Positions 17,163 to 26,662 are shown, counted from the stretch's first letter. The stretch: DNA of 64,000 nucleotides from Rhizobium leucaenae USDA 9039 (GCF_000426285.1 NZ_AUFB01000008.1:1-64000), one strand, 5' to 3'. Numbers and translations: made by a program. Notes: generated by a model not told the origin, from the sequence alone.

Positions 17163-18074
17163 ATGAAAAGGATGCTTCTTCCCATTCTCGGTAACCGCAA
17201 GGCGCTCATCGGCCTTGCCGTCCTCATCCTCTATGTCGCCGTCGCGCTGCTTGCTCCCGTGCTGACCGGCCACGATCCAATCAAGCGGGTCGGCCGGCCG
17301 CACGAGGCGCCGTCACTGGACCATATCCTCGGCACCACCCGGATGGGCCGTGACGTCTTCACGCAGTTGATTTGGGGCACGCGCACATCGCTGTTTATCG
17401 GGCTTCTCGCAGGCTCGATCGTCACCGTGATCGGTGTGATCCTCGGCGTGACCGCCGGCTATTTTGGCGGCGTGATCGACGAAGCGATCAACTTCGTCAC
17501 CAATATCGCCCTCGTTATTCCGCAGTTGCCGCTGCTGCTCGTCATCGCCGCTTTCGTCGGCGAGGCGAGCCCGCTGGTCATCGCGCTCATTATCGGGTTG
17601 ACCTCCTGGGCCTGGGGGGCACGCGTCACGCGCGCGCAGACCATGACGCTCCGGCAACGGGATTTCATCCTCGCCTCCGAACTGATCGGCGAACCCAAAT
17701 GGCGGATGATCGTCGTCGAACTGATGCCCAACCTGCTCTCGATCATCGGCTTCAACTTCATCGGCTCGGTCATCTACACGATCATCACCGAAGCGACGCT
17801 GGAGTTCCTGGGGCTGGGCGATCCGCTCGCCGTTTCCTGGGGCGCCATGCTTTACAATGCGCAGACCTCATCGGCGATGAGCGTCGGCGCCTGGTGGGAA
17901 GTGTTCGCACCGGCAACCACCATCGCCATTATCGGCATAGGCTTGTCGATGATCAATTTCGCCGTCGATGAGATTTCCAACCCGCGATTGCGCACGCTCG
18001 GGACGGTCCACGCAGCCATCCGGAAACAGCGCAAGCTCGACCGCGCCCGGACCGTGGTCCAACAGGAGGCCTAA
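17163..18074 (+). CDS. ABC transporter permease (DppC/OppC type)
   Basis: A 303-residue permease with the DppC-class N-terminal helix, the HDPIKRVGRPHEAPSLDH block before LGTTRMGRDVFTQLIWGTR (the conserved G-T-D/M-x-G-R-D region), and the EAA loop with RQRDFILASELIGEPKWR. About six membrane helices. The ATG at 17163 is 3 bases past the upstream permease stop, and the next gene starts one base after its own stop, as expected in a compact importer operon. Confidence 0.9.
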   Translation: MKRMLLPILGNRKALIGLAVLILYVAVALLAPVLTGHDPIKRVGRPHEAPSLDHILGTTRMGRDVFTQLIWGTRTSLFIGLLAGSIVTVIGVILGVTAGYFGGVIDEAINFVTNIALVIPQLPLLLVIAAFVGEASPLVIALIIGLTSWAWGARVTRAQTMTLRQRDFILASELIGEPKWRMIVVELMPNLLSIIGFNFIGSVIYTIITEATLEFLGLGDPLAVSWGAMLYNAQTSSAMSVGAWWEVFAPATTIAIIGIGLSMINFAVDEISNPRLRTLGTVHAAIRKQRKLDRARTVVQQEA

Positions 18075-18075
18075 A

Positions 18076-18888
18076 TTGAACCTCTCCTCCAATCTTGTGG
18101 AAGTGCGCGGGCTGCAGGTGGATTTCCTGACCCAACACGGTCTCTTCACCGCCGTCAAAGGTGTGGATTTCGATATAAAGCGCGGCGAGGTGATGGGACT
18201 GGCCGGCGAAAGCGGCTGCGGAAAATCGACCGTAGCCTTCGCCCTGATGCGGCTGCATCGTCCGCCGGCGATTATTTCGAGAGGCGATATCCGGATTGAC
18301 GGGACCGATGTGCTTGCGCTTTCCGCCCGCGCCTTGGAGCAATGGCGCTGGCGCAAGGCATCCATGGTGTTCCAAAGCGCCATGAGTTCGCTCAATCCGG
18401 TGCTGACGATCTTCGAGCAATTCCGGGATGTGTTGTCCCGGCATGACCGAATGGGACGGGACGCGGCCCGGGCGCGTGCGGAAACGCTGATGCGGCTCGT
18501 CTCCATTTCCGCCAGCCGGCTTGACGATTATCCGCATCAATTGTCCGGCGGCATGCGCCAGCGCGTCGTGCTCGCCATCGCGCTCGCGCTCGAACCGCAG
18601 CTCGTGATCATGGATGAGCCCACGACTGCGCTTGACGTGGTGGTGCAGCGGGAGATCCTGCAGGAGATCGTCACGCTCAAGGAAAGGCTCAACTTTTCCA
18701 TCCTGTTCATCACCCACGATCTGGCGCTGATGGCACAATTTGCAGATCGGATTGCCATCATGCTGAAAGGCGAAATCGTCGAAACCGCGCCGGTCGCCGA
18801 TATCGTGGCCGCACCCCGGCATGATTATACGCGGCGCTTGTGGGAGGCGATGCCGCGCCTCGGTCACGCGATGGAGGTCGTCGTATGA
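18076..18888 (+). CDS. ABC transporter ATP-binding protein (DppD type)
   Basis: A 270-residue nucleotide-binding subunit: Walker A GESGCGKST, the ABC signature LSGGMRQR, Walker B LVIMDEPTTALD and the H-loop ITHD. The start is taken as TTG at 18076, because AGGAGG lies 6 bases before it and directly follows the permease; in-frame ATGs further upstream would sit deep in the permease gene. It lacks the long C-terminal oligopeptide-type extension of many DppD proteins. It partners with the next ATPase, whose start overlaps its stop. Confidence 0.88.
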   Translation: MNLSSNLVEVRGLQVDFLTQHGLFTAVKGVDFDIKRGEVMGLAGESGCGKSTVAFALMRLHRPPAIISRGDIRIDGTDVLALSARALEQWRWRKASMVFQSAMSSLNPVLTIFEQFRDVLSRHDRMGRDAARARAETLMRLVSISASRLDDYPHQLSGGMRQRVVLAIALALEPQLVIMDEPTTALDVVVQREILQEIVTLKERLNFSILFITHDLALMAQFADRIAIMLKGEIVETAPVADIVAAPRHDYTRRLWEAMPRLGHAMEVVV

Positions 18889-19862
18889 TGGGCGAAAATT
18901 TCCCGCCGCTGCTCGAACTGCAGAACGTCAGCAAGATCTTCACGCTGAAGCCCTTTTTCGGGCCGGAGAAGCGGGTCGAGGCGCTTCGAAACGTGTCTTT
19001 GACATTGCAGGCAGGAAGGGCGCTGGCGATCGTCGGCGAATCCGGTTCCGGAAAATCGACCGTCGGACGGGCCGTCGCCCGGCTTTTCCGGCCGACGTCG
19101 GGCCGCATCCTGTTTGCGGGGCGGGATATTGCCGGCCTCACGACACATGCCGATCAGATGAGCTATCTTCGCATGGTGCAGATGGTGTTCCAGGATCCGT
19201 TCGCCGCTCTCAATCCGGCACATAAGATCCGCCATCACCTCGTGCGGCCTCTCATTCTGCATCGAGGCTTGAAAGGCGATGCTTTGGAGGAGGCGACGCG
19301 CCAAACGCTTGTCGATGTCGAACTCGATCCGGACGTGACGCTCGATAAATATCCGCATGAGCTTTCGGGTGGGCAGCGCCAGCGCGTTAATCTCGCTCGC
19401 GCGCTTGCCGTCGATTCAAGGCTGATCGTGGCGGACGAGCCGACATCCATGCTCGATGTTTCTATCCGCCGCTCGGTGCTCGATCTCATGCGCCGGCTGA
19501 AGCTCGAGCGCGGCATCAGCTTTCTCTACATCACCCATGATATCGCGACGGCGCATTATATCGCCGAGGAGACGGCGGTGATGTTTGCTGGCCAGATCGT
19601 CGAATATGGTCCGTCAGCCAGCGTGATCCGCAATCCGCAGCATCCCTATACGCAGCTCCTGCTTTCGGCCGTGCCCGATCCGGCGGTCAGGATCACGGGC
19701 GGTCGCGGTGAACAGGGACAGCCATTCTCGATGCATGCCGAGACGGTGCGGAATTCGTCTCGCAGGCCGGTCGGACAGCCGGCCGAAGTTGCTTCCGGCC
19801 ATTTCGTCTACCATCATCTCGATATGAGTCCTCCAATGGGAGACATTGCACAGCATGCCTGA
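18885..19862 (+). CDS. ABC transporter ATP-binding protein (DppF type)
   Basis: A 325-residue ATPase with Walker A GESGSGKST, the signature LSGGQRQR, Walker B LIVADEPTSMLD and the H-loop ITHD, plus the EYGPSASVIRNPQHPYTQLLL phrase typical of DppF/OppF. The ATG at 18885 overlaps the previous stop as ATGA. The last 50 residues, after AVPDP, are unlike the usual zinc-finger-like oligopeptide end. It completes the importer and overlaps the GNAT gene by 8 bases. Confidence 0.9.
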   Translation: MMGENFPPLLELQNVSKIFTLKPFFGPEKRVEALRNVSLTLQAGRALAIVGESGSGKSTVGRAVARLFRPTSGRILFAGRDIAGLTTHADQMSYLRMVQMVFQDPFAALNPAHKIRHHLVRPLILHRGLKGDALEEATRQTLVDVELDPDVTLDKYPHELSGGQRQRVNLARALAVDSRLIVADEPTSMLDVSIRRSVLDLMRRLKLERGISFLYITHDIATAHYIAEETAVMFAGQIVEYGPSASVIRNPQHPYTQLLLSAVPDPAVRITGGRGEQGQPFSMHAETVRNSSRRPVGQPAEVASGHFVYHHLDMSPPMGDIAQHA

Positions 19863-20337
19863 TCTTCTGGTCCGTCTTTACGACCTGCCCGCCCATGACA
19901 ATGCGAAAGTGGCAGCCCATGGCGTTGAGATACGCCGGGCGCTCACGCCGGAACGCCGTCAGGTGCTCGACTGGATCGAGACGCATTTCGGCTCGAAATG
20001 GGCAGCCGAAAGTGAAACAGGTTTCGGCAGCCATCCGATCATGAGGTGGATTGCGGTCAGGAATGGCGAGATGTTGGGCTTTGCCTGCGGCGATGCCACC
20101 GCCAAAGGCTTTTTCGGGCCGACGGGGGTTGCGGAAGATGAGCGCGGCAAGGGAATAGGCGAGGCGCTGTTGTTTGCCGCCCTCCACGGCCTTCGCGAAG
20201 CGGGCTATGCCTACGCCATCATCGGCGATCCAGGCCCGGTCGAATTCTACCGCAAACGCCTCGATGCGCTCGAAATTCCCGGATCGTGGCCGGGAATTTA
20301 TCGCGGGATGCTTAGCACTTCCAAGACGCTCGGCTGA
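19855..20337 (+). CDS. GNAT family N-acetyltransferase
   Basis: A 160-residue acetyltransferase: the acetyl-CoA loop is seen at GVAEDERGKGIGEALL (Q/R-x-x-G-x-G/A form), followed by the GYAYAIIGDPGPVEFYRK strand-helix. It overlaps the importer ATPase gene (ATG inside its last codons), so it is translated as part of that operon. A role in acetylating the imported compound is a reasonable guess from context; nothing in the sequence names the substrate. Confidence 0.8.
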   Translation: MPDLLVRLYDLPAHDNAKVAAHGVEIRRALTPERRQVLDWIETHFGSKWAAESETGFGSHPIMRWIAVRNGEMLGFACGDATAKGFFGPTGVAEDERGKGIGEALLFAALHGLREAGYAYAIIGDPGPVEFYRKRLDALEIPGSWPGIYRGMLSTSKTLG

Positions 20338-20382
20338 AGGAGATCGGACGGTTGCTGCAGGCGGGAGCGAATGGGTACCCGA

Positions 20383-20889
20383 TCAGTCAAGCTGCGCTTC
20401 AAATGTTTTCGCGAGCGTCTCATAAAGTTGCGCGGAGCCGGGGTTATTCTCCACCTTATATTTAGCACTCACAAAACGAGTAGCTTCGATAGCAGCCCGG
20501 AAAGCGTCAATCCGGACTTGCGGCTCCGATTCAGCCCGGCCGCCGATGTCATCCTGATCGAAGGTGCCGGCCCGGTATCCGTCGCCGAGGTCGACAACAC
20601 CTATTTGGGGAATTCCGTCCTTCATTTGGCCAAAGAAGGCCGCGCCTGCACGATTGCCGTCGCGGCGGCGCAGCATTCCGCTCCCGGAGGCTTTCCCATC
20701 CGTGCAGGTGCCTGTCCAAAACGTAGGCCCGGCTGTGAGGGATGCCGGCGCGACGAATCTGCAGTGGGTATTAGGATCCTGCAGCCATGAATGTTCCGAT
20801 CCGGCTTCGACGAATTCATGCGATCCCAAAACTGCCGCCGCGGCGAAAACTAATGCCCGAAACACTGCCGTCACGACCTTTGAAATCAT
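20383..20889 (-). CDS. Secreted hypothetical protein with MORN-like segment
   Basis: A 168-residue protein with a signal peptide (residues 1 to about 29, ending near FVEAG). A Cys near residue 43 and another in WTGTCTDGKASGSGMLRRRDG give one likely disulfide; that segment resembles a MORN-type repeat (polar G-x-G-x-G pattern). I do not recognise a family. It is convergent with the GNAT gene and divergent from the DUF1236 gene, with which it shares a 268-base upstream region holding two inverted repeats. Confidence 0.6.
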   Translation of the reverse strand: MISKVVTAVFRALVFAAAAVLGSHEFVEAGSEHSWLQDPNTHCRFVAPASLTAGPTFWTGTCTDGKASGSGMLRRRDGNRAGAAFFGQMKDGIPQIGVVDLGDGYRAGTFDQDDIGGRAESEPQVRIDAFRAAIEATRFVSAKYKVENNPGSAQLYETLAKTFEAQLD

Positions 20890-20981
20890 CGTCTTCCCTT
20901 CATATCGTCTCTCTTGTTGCCGAGTACAAACGCTGATCCGTGTAGATCACACGAGCTATAGAAAGCCACTTCTGGAAATAC

Positions 20982-21021
20982 AACCTTTGCACCACCGCAG
21001 CCCCCTGATCGGGCAAAGGTT
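20982..21021. repeat. Inverted repeat in divergent promoter region
   Basis: AACCTTTGC (20982-20990) and GCAAAGGTT (21013-21021) are perfectly complementary over 9 bp with a 22-base gap, in the region shared by two divergent small secreted-protein genes. Function unknown. Confidence 0.5.
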
Positions 21022-21071
21022 CAGCTCTCATGTCTCACGAAGTTTGTCAGGATGGTGCAACTTGTGATGAT

Positions 21072-21115
21072 TCCAGACGACCCGTCTGGAGGAACATTCT
21101 GATGCCAGGGCCATT
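21072..21115 (+). promoter_or_regulatory. Palindrome followed by EcfG-like promoter elements
   Basis: A perfect inverted repeat TCCAGACG-ACC-CGTCTGGA (21072-21090) is directly followed by GGAAC (21091-21095) and, 16 bases on, CATT. The general stress sigma factor EcfG of alphaproteobacteria uses GGAAC-N16-17-CGTT, so this is a three-of-four match in the second box. It lies 43 bases before the DUF1236 gene start. Confidence 0.35.
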
Positions 21116-21157
21116 CCCCTCTCAGCTCTTGTGAGCACAAAAGGAAAGGAAAACGCT

Positions 21158-21556
21158 ATGAATACGAAACTCATCGTTTCCGCGGCGGCCGCCTTCGGGC
21201 TTCTCGCTGGTTCAGCTTTTGCGCAGTCCTCGACGGTCACCGGCGCCGCAGGCGGCGCAGTTACCGGAGCCGTTGTCGGTGGTCCCGTGGGTGCCGCAGT
21301 CGGCGGCGTGACGGGAGCAATCGTCGGAACGGCGATTGATCCGCCGCCGCAGAAGGTCGTCACCTACGTGGAAGAGCAGCCGCTGCCTCCTGCTGAAACC
21401 GTCGTGCAGGATCGGGTCGTCGTTGGTCAGCCGCTCCCCGAAACCGTTGTCGTAACGCCGGTTCCGGACAACCCAACCTACGCCTATGCTGTCGTGAACC
21501 ACCAACGTGTCATCGTTCAGCCGAAGACGCGCAAGGTTGTCAAAATTATCGAATGA
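21158..21556 (+). CDS. DUF1236-type secreted protein with glycine zipper
   Basis: A 132-residue protein with a signal peptide ending at SAFA. The mature part begins with a glycine-zipper stretch (small residues and Gly at regular spacing, residues 28-62), often membrane-inserting, and ends with a DUF1236-like region (residues 75-130: VVVGQPLPETVVV, YAVVNHQRVIVQPKTRKVV). DUF1236 proteins are widespread in rhizobia; the function is unknown. The ATG at 21158 has an AAAGGAAAGGA ribosome site; an ATG nine codons earlier would add unneeded charged residues. Confidence 0.8.
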   Translation: MNTKLIVSAAAAFGLLAGSAFAQSSTVTGAAGGAVTGAVVGGPVGAAVGGVTGAIVGTAIDPPPQKVVTYVEEQPLPPAETVVQDRVVVGQPLPETVVVTPVPDNPTYAYAVVNHQRVIVQPKTRKVVKIIE

Positions 21557-21563
21557 TCCGAGA

Positions 21564-21590
21564 GGAAGGACCTCTGTCAGAGGTCCTTCC
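21564..21590 (+). terminator. Hairpin after DUF1236 gene
   Basis: GGAAGGACCTCT-GTC-AGAGGTCCTTCC forms a perfect 12-bp stem with a 3-base loop starting 7 bases after the stop codon. There is no strong T-run after it, but stem strength and position support a terminator role. Confidence 0.65.
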
Positions 21591-21746
21591 CAATCCGGTT
21601 CTGTGGCGTGGCGCCTAGACACTAAAAAGATTTAGGTGCCAGGGAAATTTCTCAACATTCACATCGAATAACGGATTCCTGCATCATCCAGGAGCCTTAT
21701 TCTCTCTGGAAATCGTCGGGGATTTGCCTCCCGCGCGTGGAAAAAA

Positions 21747-22064
21747 ATGCTTCGCTTTATTGCCGAGAAGGCATTGGGCGAGATATCGGCGACGGACGTC
21801 GCGCTGGCCGCGGGGCTGCATCCGAATTACGCCAGGTCGATCTTCAAGAAGGCCGTCGGACTTACGGTCAATCAGGCCATAACGCGCCACCGGCTCGACA
21901 CTGCTCAATCTTTGCTGATTTCAAGCGATCTGCCCATAGCCGCTGTCGCATTTGAATCGGGATTTGGGTCATTGTCGCGTTTCTACGAAGCTTTTGAAGG
22001 GCGCTTTACTATCACGCCGGCGAAATATCGCGGCAGCTTCCGTATCTCGGCGAGATCGAATTAG
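21747..22064 (+). pseudogene. AraC-family regulator remnant (DNA-binding domain only)
   Basis: The 105 codons encode a typical AraC C-terminal domain with both helix-turn-helix units (EISATDVALAAGLHPNYARSIFKKAVG, then LPIAAVAFESGFGSLSRFYEAFE and the P-A-x-Y-R end). The usual 150-200-residue N-terminal ligand domain is missing: upstream the frame is open only to 21672 after a stop at 21669, without recognisable cupin sequence. No ribosome site precedes the ATG. It is most likely the remains of a truncated regulator, although free-standing AraC domains can still bind DNA. Confidence 0.65.
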
Positions 22065-22537
22065 GCCGATCGGCGCGGCTTAATATCCATTTTCCGATAT
22101 GCAATCCGTATTGCGCAATGAAGCGCGCCTCGGATCGCCATGCGCAGCATTTTATTAAACTTTTCGTCGGCTAATCGCCATGCACTTGCAGCATCGGTCA
22201 TCGAGTACCGACGAGGTTGCAGGGCTCCAGATCCGCCCGAATGATTTGCGCGGCAATGAGAAATGACCGGATGGATGACACTTCTGGTCACCGTTGCAGC
22301 CGGGAGGATCACCATGAAGCTGCCGCCGCTCTCGCGAAAAGCTTCCCCTGTTGATTGGCAATTGAGTGGCGCATTCACGGCCGACCGGCCGGTAGTTCGG
22401 ACGCGCTCGAATGCGATCGGCCCTTTGAAACCAACCGATCATCAACAGAGCTGACAAGCGCGGTGCACCGCCGCGCAGGTTTATTCACGGCAAAACGCTG
22501 CCAAGAAACGCAGTCGTGAAGCTGCAGCAGAATCTGA
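22065..22537. other. Intergenic region before GGDEF-EAL gene
   Basis: These 473 bases hold no gene I can support. They must include the promoter of the downstream GGDEF-EAL gene. I see only short inverted repeats of 5 bp. Confidence 0.4.
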
Positions 22538-24649
22538 ATGTCTGACTGGGATTGGTCCTATATGGAAAATGAATTGGCTCCGACCGATAAACGTCATTCC
22601 TCTCTGGAGGGATACATTCGATCGATCGGGCGGCACTATGTGGCCGCAGTCATCATCATGACGATGCTTATCGGGGCGACCTACCAGACAGTCGAGATCG
22701 CACTCGATCGCCATTCGCTGCAGCAGGACATCAGCTATCTTACGGGGCGCCAGTTCATCCGTTTTCAGCAGCTCACCAATCAGACGCGGGCTGTGATGAA
22801 GGCGTCCGCCGATCCGCAAATGCCGGAATATATCATAAAGCCGATGGTCGAGGATGTTCGCAAAGCAATTGACGACATCCGCAGCATGAGCGGACAACTC
22901 GAGGAATTGCACGGCAAGTTAGAACGCAATCTCCTCGAAAAGCTCAATCCGCGTGATACCGCATCGGAGCAAATGCGCGTCGAACTTGCCGGTCGACTCG
23001 AGGATTTTCTGAAGCGGGCCGATAGGGTCGTATCGGCAAAAGCGCAGGATCGACGCCAGCGCTATTCCTTCTGGGGACCGATCGACTTTGCCGTTTCTTC
23101 CGACAGCCTGCTCATGCGCCAGTTCAGTACGCTGATCGACAACGCTCATGATCGCAGCGACGGGAGCATTGACCACGCGCGTCTGATCAGCGCGGTGCTT
23201 CTTGGCCTGACAGCGGCGGCGCTCATTCTGGCGACCGCAATTCTCTTTATGCCGCTCGTAAGGAAGCTTCGCAACGAACATCGGCGGACCGTCGACTTCG
23301 AGACCAAGTTGACGCATCAGGCGCATACCGATGCGCTCACCAGCCTCAGCAACCGCTCATCCTTCAACGATGCGTTGAGCGGGTTCTTCGCCTCGCTTGA
23401 GCAAATCGGCACGGGCTTTTCGATGCTGCTGGTCGATCTCGACCATTTCAAGGGTATCAACGACAGCGTCGGGCATCCGGCTGGCGATGCGGTTCTTCGT
23501 CACGTCGCCCGTATGCTGCAAGGGACCTTTCGCTCCACCGATATCGTGGCGAGACTCGGCGGCGACGAATTTGCCATTCTGCTCCCGGGCATTGCCGACG
23601 CAACGGCGCTGGAAGTCCTCGCCAAGCGTGCGGTTGCAGCAATTGCCACCGAATTCTGTTTCGACGGCCGGATTCTACCGGTTTCAGCCAGCATAGGCGG
23701 AGCGGCTGTTCCCCAGCATGCCGCAGACGAAGCGACGCTCATGCGCGTTGCCGATCTCGCGCTTTATGCTGCGAAAGCCAAGCGCAATACCGCCGTCATC
23801 TTCGATGAAGCATCGCTTGCGCAACGTCTGGAGGAGAACCAACTCGCAGCCGCTCTTGCCTTCGCCGCCGACCGAAACGAATTCCTGGTTTACTACCAGC
23901 AGAAGGTCAATCTTCAAAGCGGAGCGCATCTCGGCTTCGAAGCCTTGGTGCGCTGGCATCATCCGCGGCTCGGCATCCTGCCGCCGGGCCGTTTCCTGTC
24001 GCTCATGGAGGGATCGCACTTCATCAGCAGCATGACGCGCTGCGTCGTCAACAGCGTGGCGCGTGATCTAAAGACCTGGAAGGCTGCAGGACTGCGCCCG
24101 GGATCGGTGGCCATCAACCTTCCCGAAGTGCTGCTGGTCGGCAGCGACGGATATGATCTCATTGCTGCGGCAGTCCGCGCCCATCAGCTCGAATGGCGCG
24201 ACTTTGCCGTGGAAGTGACGGAGGATGTATTTCTTAATCGCAGCGCCAGCCAGATCATGGAGACTATCACACGTTTCCGGGAACACGGCATGTCAGTGTC
24301 GCTGGATGATTTCGGCACCGGCTTCGCGTCACTCGTGCATCTGCGTGATTTTCCCTTCGATGAACTGAAAATTGACCGCAGCTTCGTCAGCGACCTGGGA
24401 AGGGATCTTCGCTCAGAGCAGATCGTGCGGGCGATGATCGATCTTGCTCGTAATCTTGGCAAGCGGTGCGTCGCCGAAGGAATCGAAAACGAAACGCAAC
24501 GCGATTTCCTGCTGGGTGCCGGCTGCGAGGTCGGCCAAGGCTATCTGTACGCCAAGCCGGAACCCGCCTCGGCAGCGGTTGAGCGCTTGGCGGTCCCCTA
24601 CTTGGCAACGCGCAGGCCGTCTCGAAGAACGATGCAGATCGCGCGCTGA
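22538..24649 (+). CDS. Membrane GGDEF-EAL protein with periplasmic sensor region
   Basis: A 703-residue c-di-GMP enzyme. Two membrane helices (34-52 and 216-239) frame a helical periplasmic domain of about 160 residues. The cytoplasmic part has a GGDEF domain with an intact GGDEF site at 341-345 and an EAL domain with EAL at 468-470, Asn527 and DDFGTGF at 590-596; Lys and Glu residues of the later phosphodiesterase motifs (KIDRSFV, EGIEN) are present. The start is uncertain because no clear ribosome site precedes 22538; Met9 at 22562 is an alternative. A solute-binding protein gene follows after 53 bases, which suggests a periplasmic partner for the sensor region. Confidence 0.88.
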   Translation: MSDWDWSYMENELAPTDKRHSSLEGYIRSIGRHYVAAVIIMTMLIGATYQTVEIALDRHSLQQDISYLTGRQFIRFQQLTNQTRAVMKASADPQMPEYIIKPMVEDVRKAIDDIRSMSGQLEELHGKLERNLLEKLNPRDTASEQMRVELAGRLEDFLKRADRVVSAKAQDRRQRYSFWGPIDFAVSSDSLLMRQFSTLIDNAHDRSDGSIDHARLISAVLLGLTAAALILATAILFMPLVRKLRNEHRRTVDFETKLTHQAHTDALTSLSNRSSFNDALSGFFASLEQIGTGFSMLLVDLDHFKGINDSVGHPAGDAVLRHVARMLQGTFRSTDIVARLGGDEFAILLPGIADATALEVLAKRAVAAIATEFCFDGRILPVSASIGGAAVPQHAADEATLMRVADLALYAAKAKRNTAVIFDEASLAQRLEENQLAAALAFAADRNEFLVYYQQKVNLQSGAHLGFEALVRWHHPRLGILPPGRFLSLMEGSHFISSMTRCVVNSVARDLKTWKAAGLRPGSVAINLPEVLLVGSDGYDLIAAAVRAHQLEWRDFAVEVTEDVFLNRSASQIMETITRFREHGMSVSLDDFGTGFASLVHLRDFPFDELKIDRSFVSDLGRDLRSEQIVRAMIDLARNLGKRCVAEGIENETQRDFLLGAGCEVGQGYLYAKPEPASAAVERLAVPYLATRRPSRRTMQIAR

Positions 24650-24702
24650 GGGTTGAGCGGCGCTCGGCGGATTGAATAAATTTTTCGACGGAGGAACAGC
24701 GG

Positions 24703-25940
24703 ATGAATGGAAGGATGCGGGCATGGATCGCAGTTTGTTTGGCGGCCGCATGTTCCTCGATGCCGGCTCTTGCCGGCGAGGGCATGTCGGTGGATGTCGT
24801 GCATTTCTGGGTGTCGAAAAGCGAGTCCGCCGCACTTGCTGTGTTCCGCAAAGCATGGACGACCGCCGGCAATCAATGGGTGGATATGCCTGCCGAAAAC
24901 AAGGTGGCTGTGCAGCGTGTCGTCAGCGATCGCATCGCCAACGGATATCCGCCGGCCGTGATGCAATGGAATGCCAACGAGGGATCGCGCGAACTGCCGG
25001 AGATGGGAATTGTTCAGGACATAAATGATGTCGCGGAAACTGATCACTGGCGGGATGTCATTCCAGCGACGGTCCTTGACCGGATATCCTACCAGGGAAA
25101 GGTGTATTTCGCGCCGACCAATATCCATGCGGAAAATTGGCTCTGGACAAGCAGGAAGATATTTGACGATGCCGGCTTGAGCATGCCGGCCTCCTGGGAA
25201 GATGTTTTCACCATCGCCGAAAAGATCAAAGCCGCCGGACATATTCCGATTGCCCTTGGCGGCAGCAGATGGGAAGTGTCGCTCATTTTCAATGACATCA
25301 TCTATCACAAATTCGGGCCGGAGGGATATGCACGCCTCATGAGTGGTGATGCGTCACTTGTCCTGGATCCGCGTATGATCGACGCCTTGGAAATGCTTTC
25401 GCGCTTGTCGGACTATGTGGAGCCGTTCGCAGCGCGAAAGGACAAAACCTGGGCGGACGCCACGGCAGCGGTTGGCTCTGGTCAGGCTGGCATGCAGTTC
25501 ATGGGCGACTGGGCAAAGGGCGAGCTTGTCGCGCGGGGCTATCTCGTCGACAAGGACTTCGACTGCACGCTCGTTCCCGGCACCTCCATCGCCTATTTCA
25601 TGGTCATCGATGCCTTCGCCTTTCCGCTTACCAATCGCGATGGCACGGCAGAGCCTTCGCACGCATGGTTCTCGATCGGGACAATCAAGCCGCCTTCAGC
25701 CGGACCAAGGGATCGCTTCCCGTTCGGACGGACGTCGACCCGGCTGGTCTCGATCGTTGCGGTCAGCTCGGCTTGCAAATGATCCGGGCGAAGAAGGGCG
25801 AGGTGAGCGCCCAATCCCAAGCGATGCCAAGCCAGATGTCGGAGGGTTGGATTGGCGTGGTTGGCGATTTCTTCAACGATAGGAACGCGTCCCCGAAGGA
25901 GGCGCAAAAGCGGCTGTACGATATTTTGATGCAGCGATGA
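24703..25940 (+). pseudogene. Sugar-type solute-binding protein (family 1), frameshifted
   Basis: The first frame (24703-25782) begins with a GGAGG site, a signal peptide ending in ALAGE and a good family-1 sugar-binding protein body (WTSRKIFDDAGL, WEDVFTIAEKIKAAG, GMQFMGDWAKGE). Near 25650 the similarity jumps to another frame that continues to 25940 with the expected ending (NQAAFSRTKGSLPVRTDVD, then LYDILMQR). One missing base around 25648-25655 explains it. In the first frame, translation ends in about 40 unrelated residues, losing the last quarter of the protein. No permease or ATPase genes accompany it. A sequencing error cannot be excluded. Confidence 0.8.
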
Positions 25941-26004
25941 CGGGCTCAGTTCTCGCTACCGAGTAACAGGTCGAAGCCTCGGTCCAATTTTTCATGGCAG
26001 AGGA

Positions 26005-26487
26005 CTACTGGCCGCGGTCGTCCTCTGTCAGCGGGACGAGCATGCCGAGTTTGACATCGCGCAATACGACATTGGTGTGCATGCGACGGATCTGCGGATT
26101 TTCCGCCATGATCAAAGCCGCGATGTCGTCATAATGCTCGACGTCGCAGGCGGTGACGATGGCGATCAGGTCCACCGCTCCGGTCACGTAATAGACCTGC
26201 TGAATGTGATCCTGCTTTTCCGCCCAAATGCGGAACTTCGCCAAGGCGTCGTAATTGTCGCGCTCGATTTCCATTCCGACGATGAACACCATCGGCGTGC
26301 CGGTTGCCTTTCGGTCGACGATGGCGACCTCGGCTTTGATAACGCCGTCTTCGCGGAGGCGTTTCAGCCGCCGCTGTACGGCCGAGGTCGAAAGCCCGAC
26401 CTTTTCGGCTATGGTTTCCGCCGTGAGCTGGCAATCGCGCTGAACGATGTCGAGGATATCGCGATCGAAACGATCCAGTCTTTCCAT
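26005..26487 (-). CDS. Lrp/AsnC family transcriptional regulator
   Basis: A 160-residue regulator: the N-terminal winged helix (LDRFDRDILDIVQRDCQLTAETIAEKVGLSTSAVQRRLKRLREDGVI in short pieces typical of AsnC) and a C-terminal RAM domain (from about residue 68) for amino-acid binding and oligomerisation. The ATG at 26487 has GAAGGAACAGAC before it and gives the usual family length. It is divergent from an amino-acid ABC importer, so autoregulation and control of the importer by its amino acid are likely, by analogy with other Lrp-type local regulators. Confidence 0.9.
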   Translation of the reverse strand: MERLDRFDRDILDIVQRDCQLTAETIAEKVGLSTSAVQRRLKRLREDGVIKAEVAIVDRKATGTPMVFIVGMEIERDNYDALAKFRIWAEKQDHIQQVYYVTGAVDLIAIVTACDVEHYDDIAALIMAENPQIRRMHTNVVLRDVKLGMLVPLTEDDRGQ

Positions 26488-26558
26488 GTCTGTTCCTTCG
26501 GTCCTTCTGGTGGCCAATTTGCCCTCTGAGATAGGCATTGCGTCATATTTGATGCGTT

Positions 26559-26610
26559 AGAAACGAATTTCTGCATAATTTACCCAAATTGATCAGAATT
26601 TGCGCGCAAA
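26559..26610. promoter_or_regulatory. Putative Lrp-type operator region
   Basis: Two palindromes lie in the 175-base divergent promoter region: AGAAA-CGAA-TTTCT (26559-26572) and TTTGCGCGCAAA (26599-26610). AT-rich palindromes at such spacing suit binding of the divergently encoded Lrp-type protein; no experimental consensus is applied. Confidence 0.4.
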
Positions 26611-26662
26611 AATAGCGCGTCTTAGCGATATTCTCCGCAAATTGCTTTCACTGGAATCGTAT

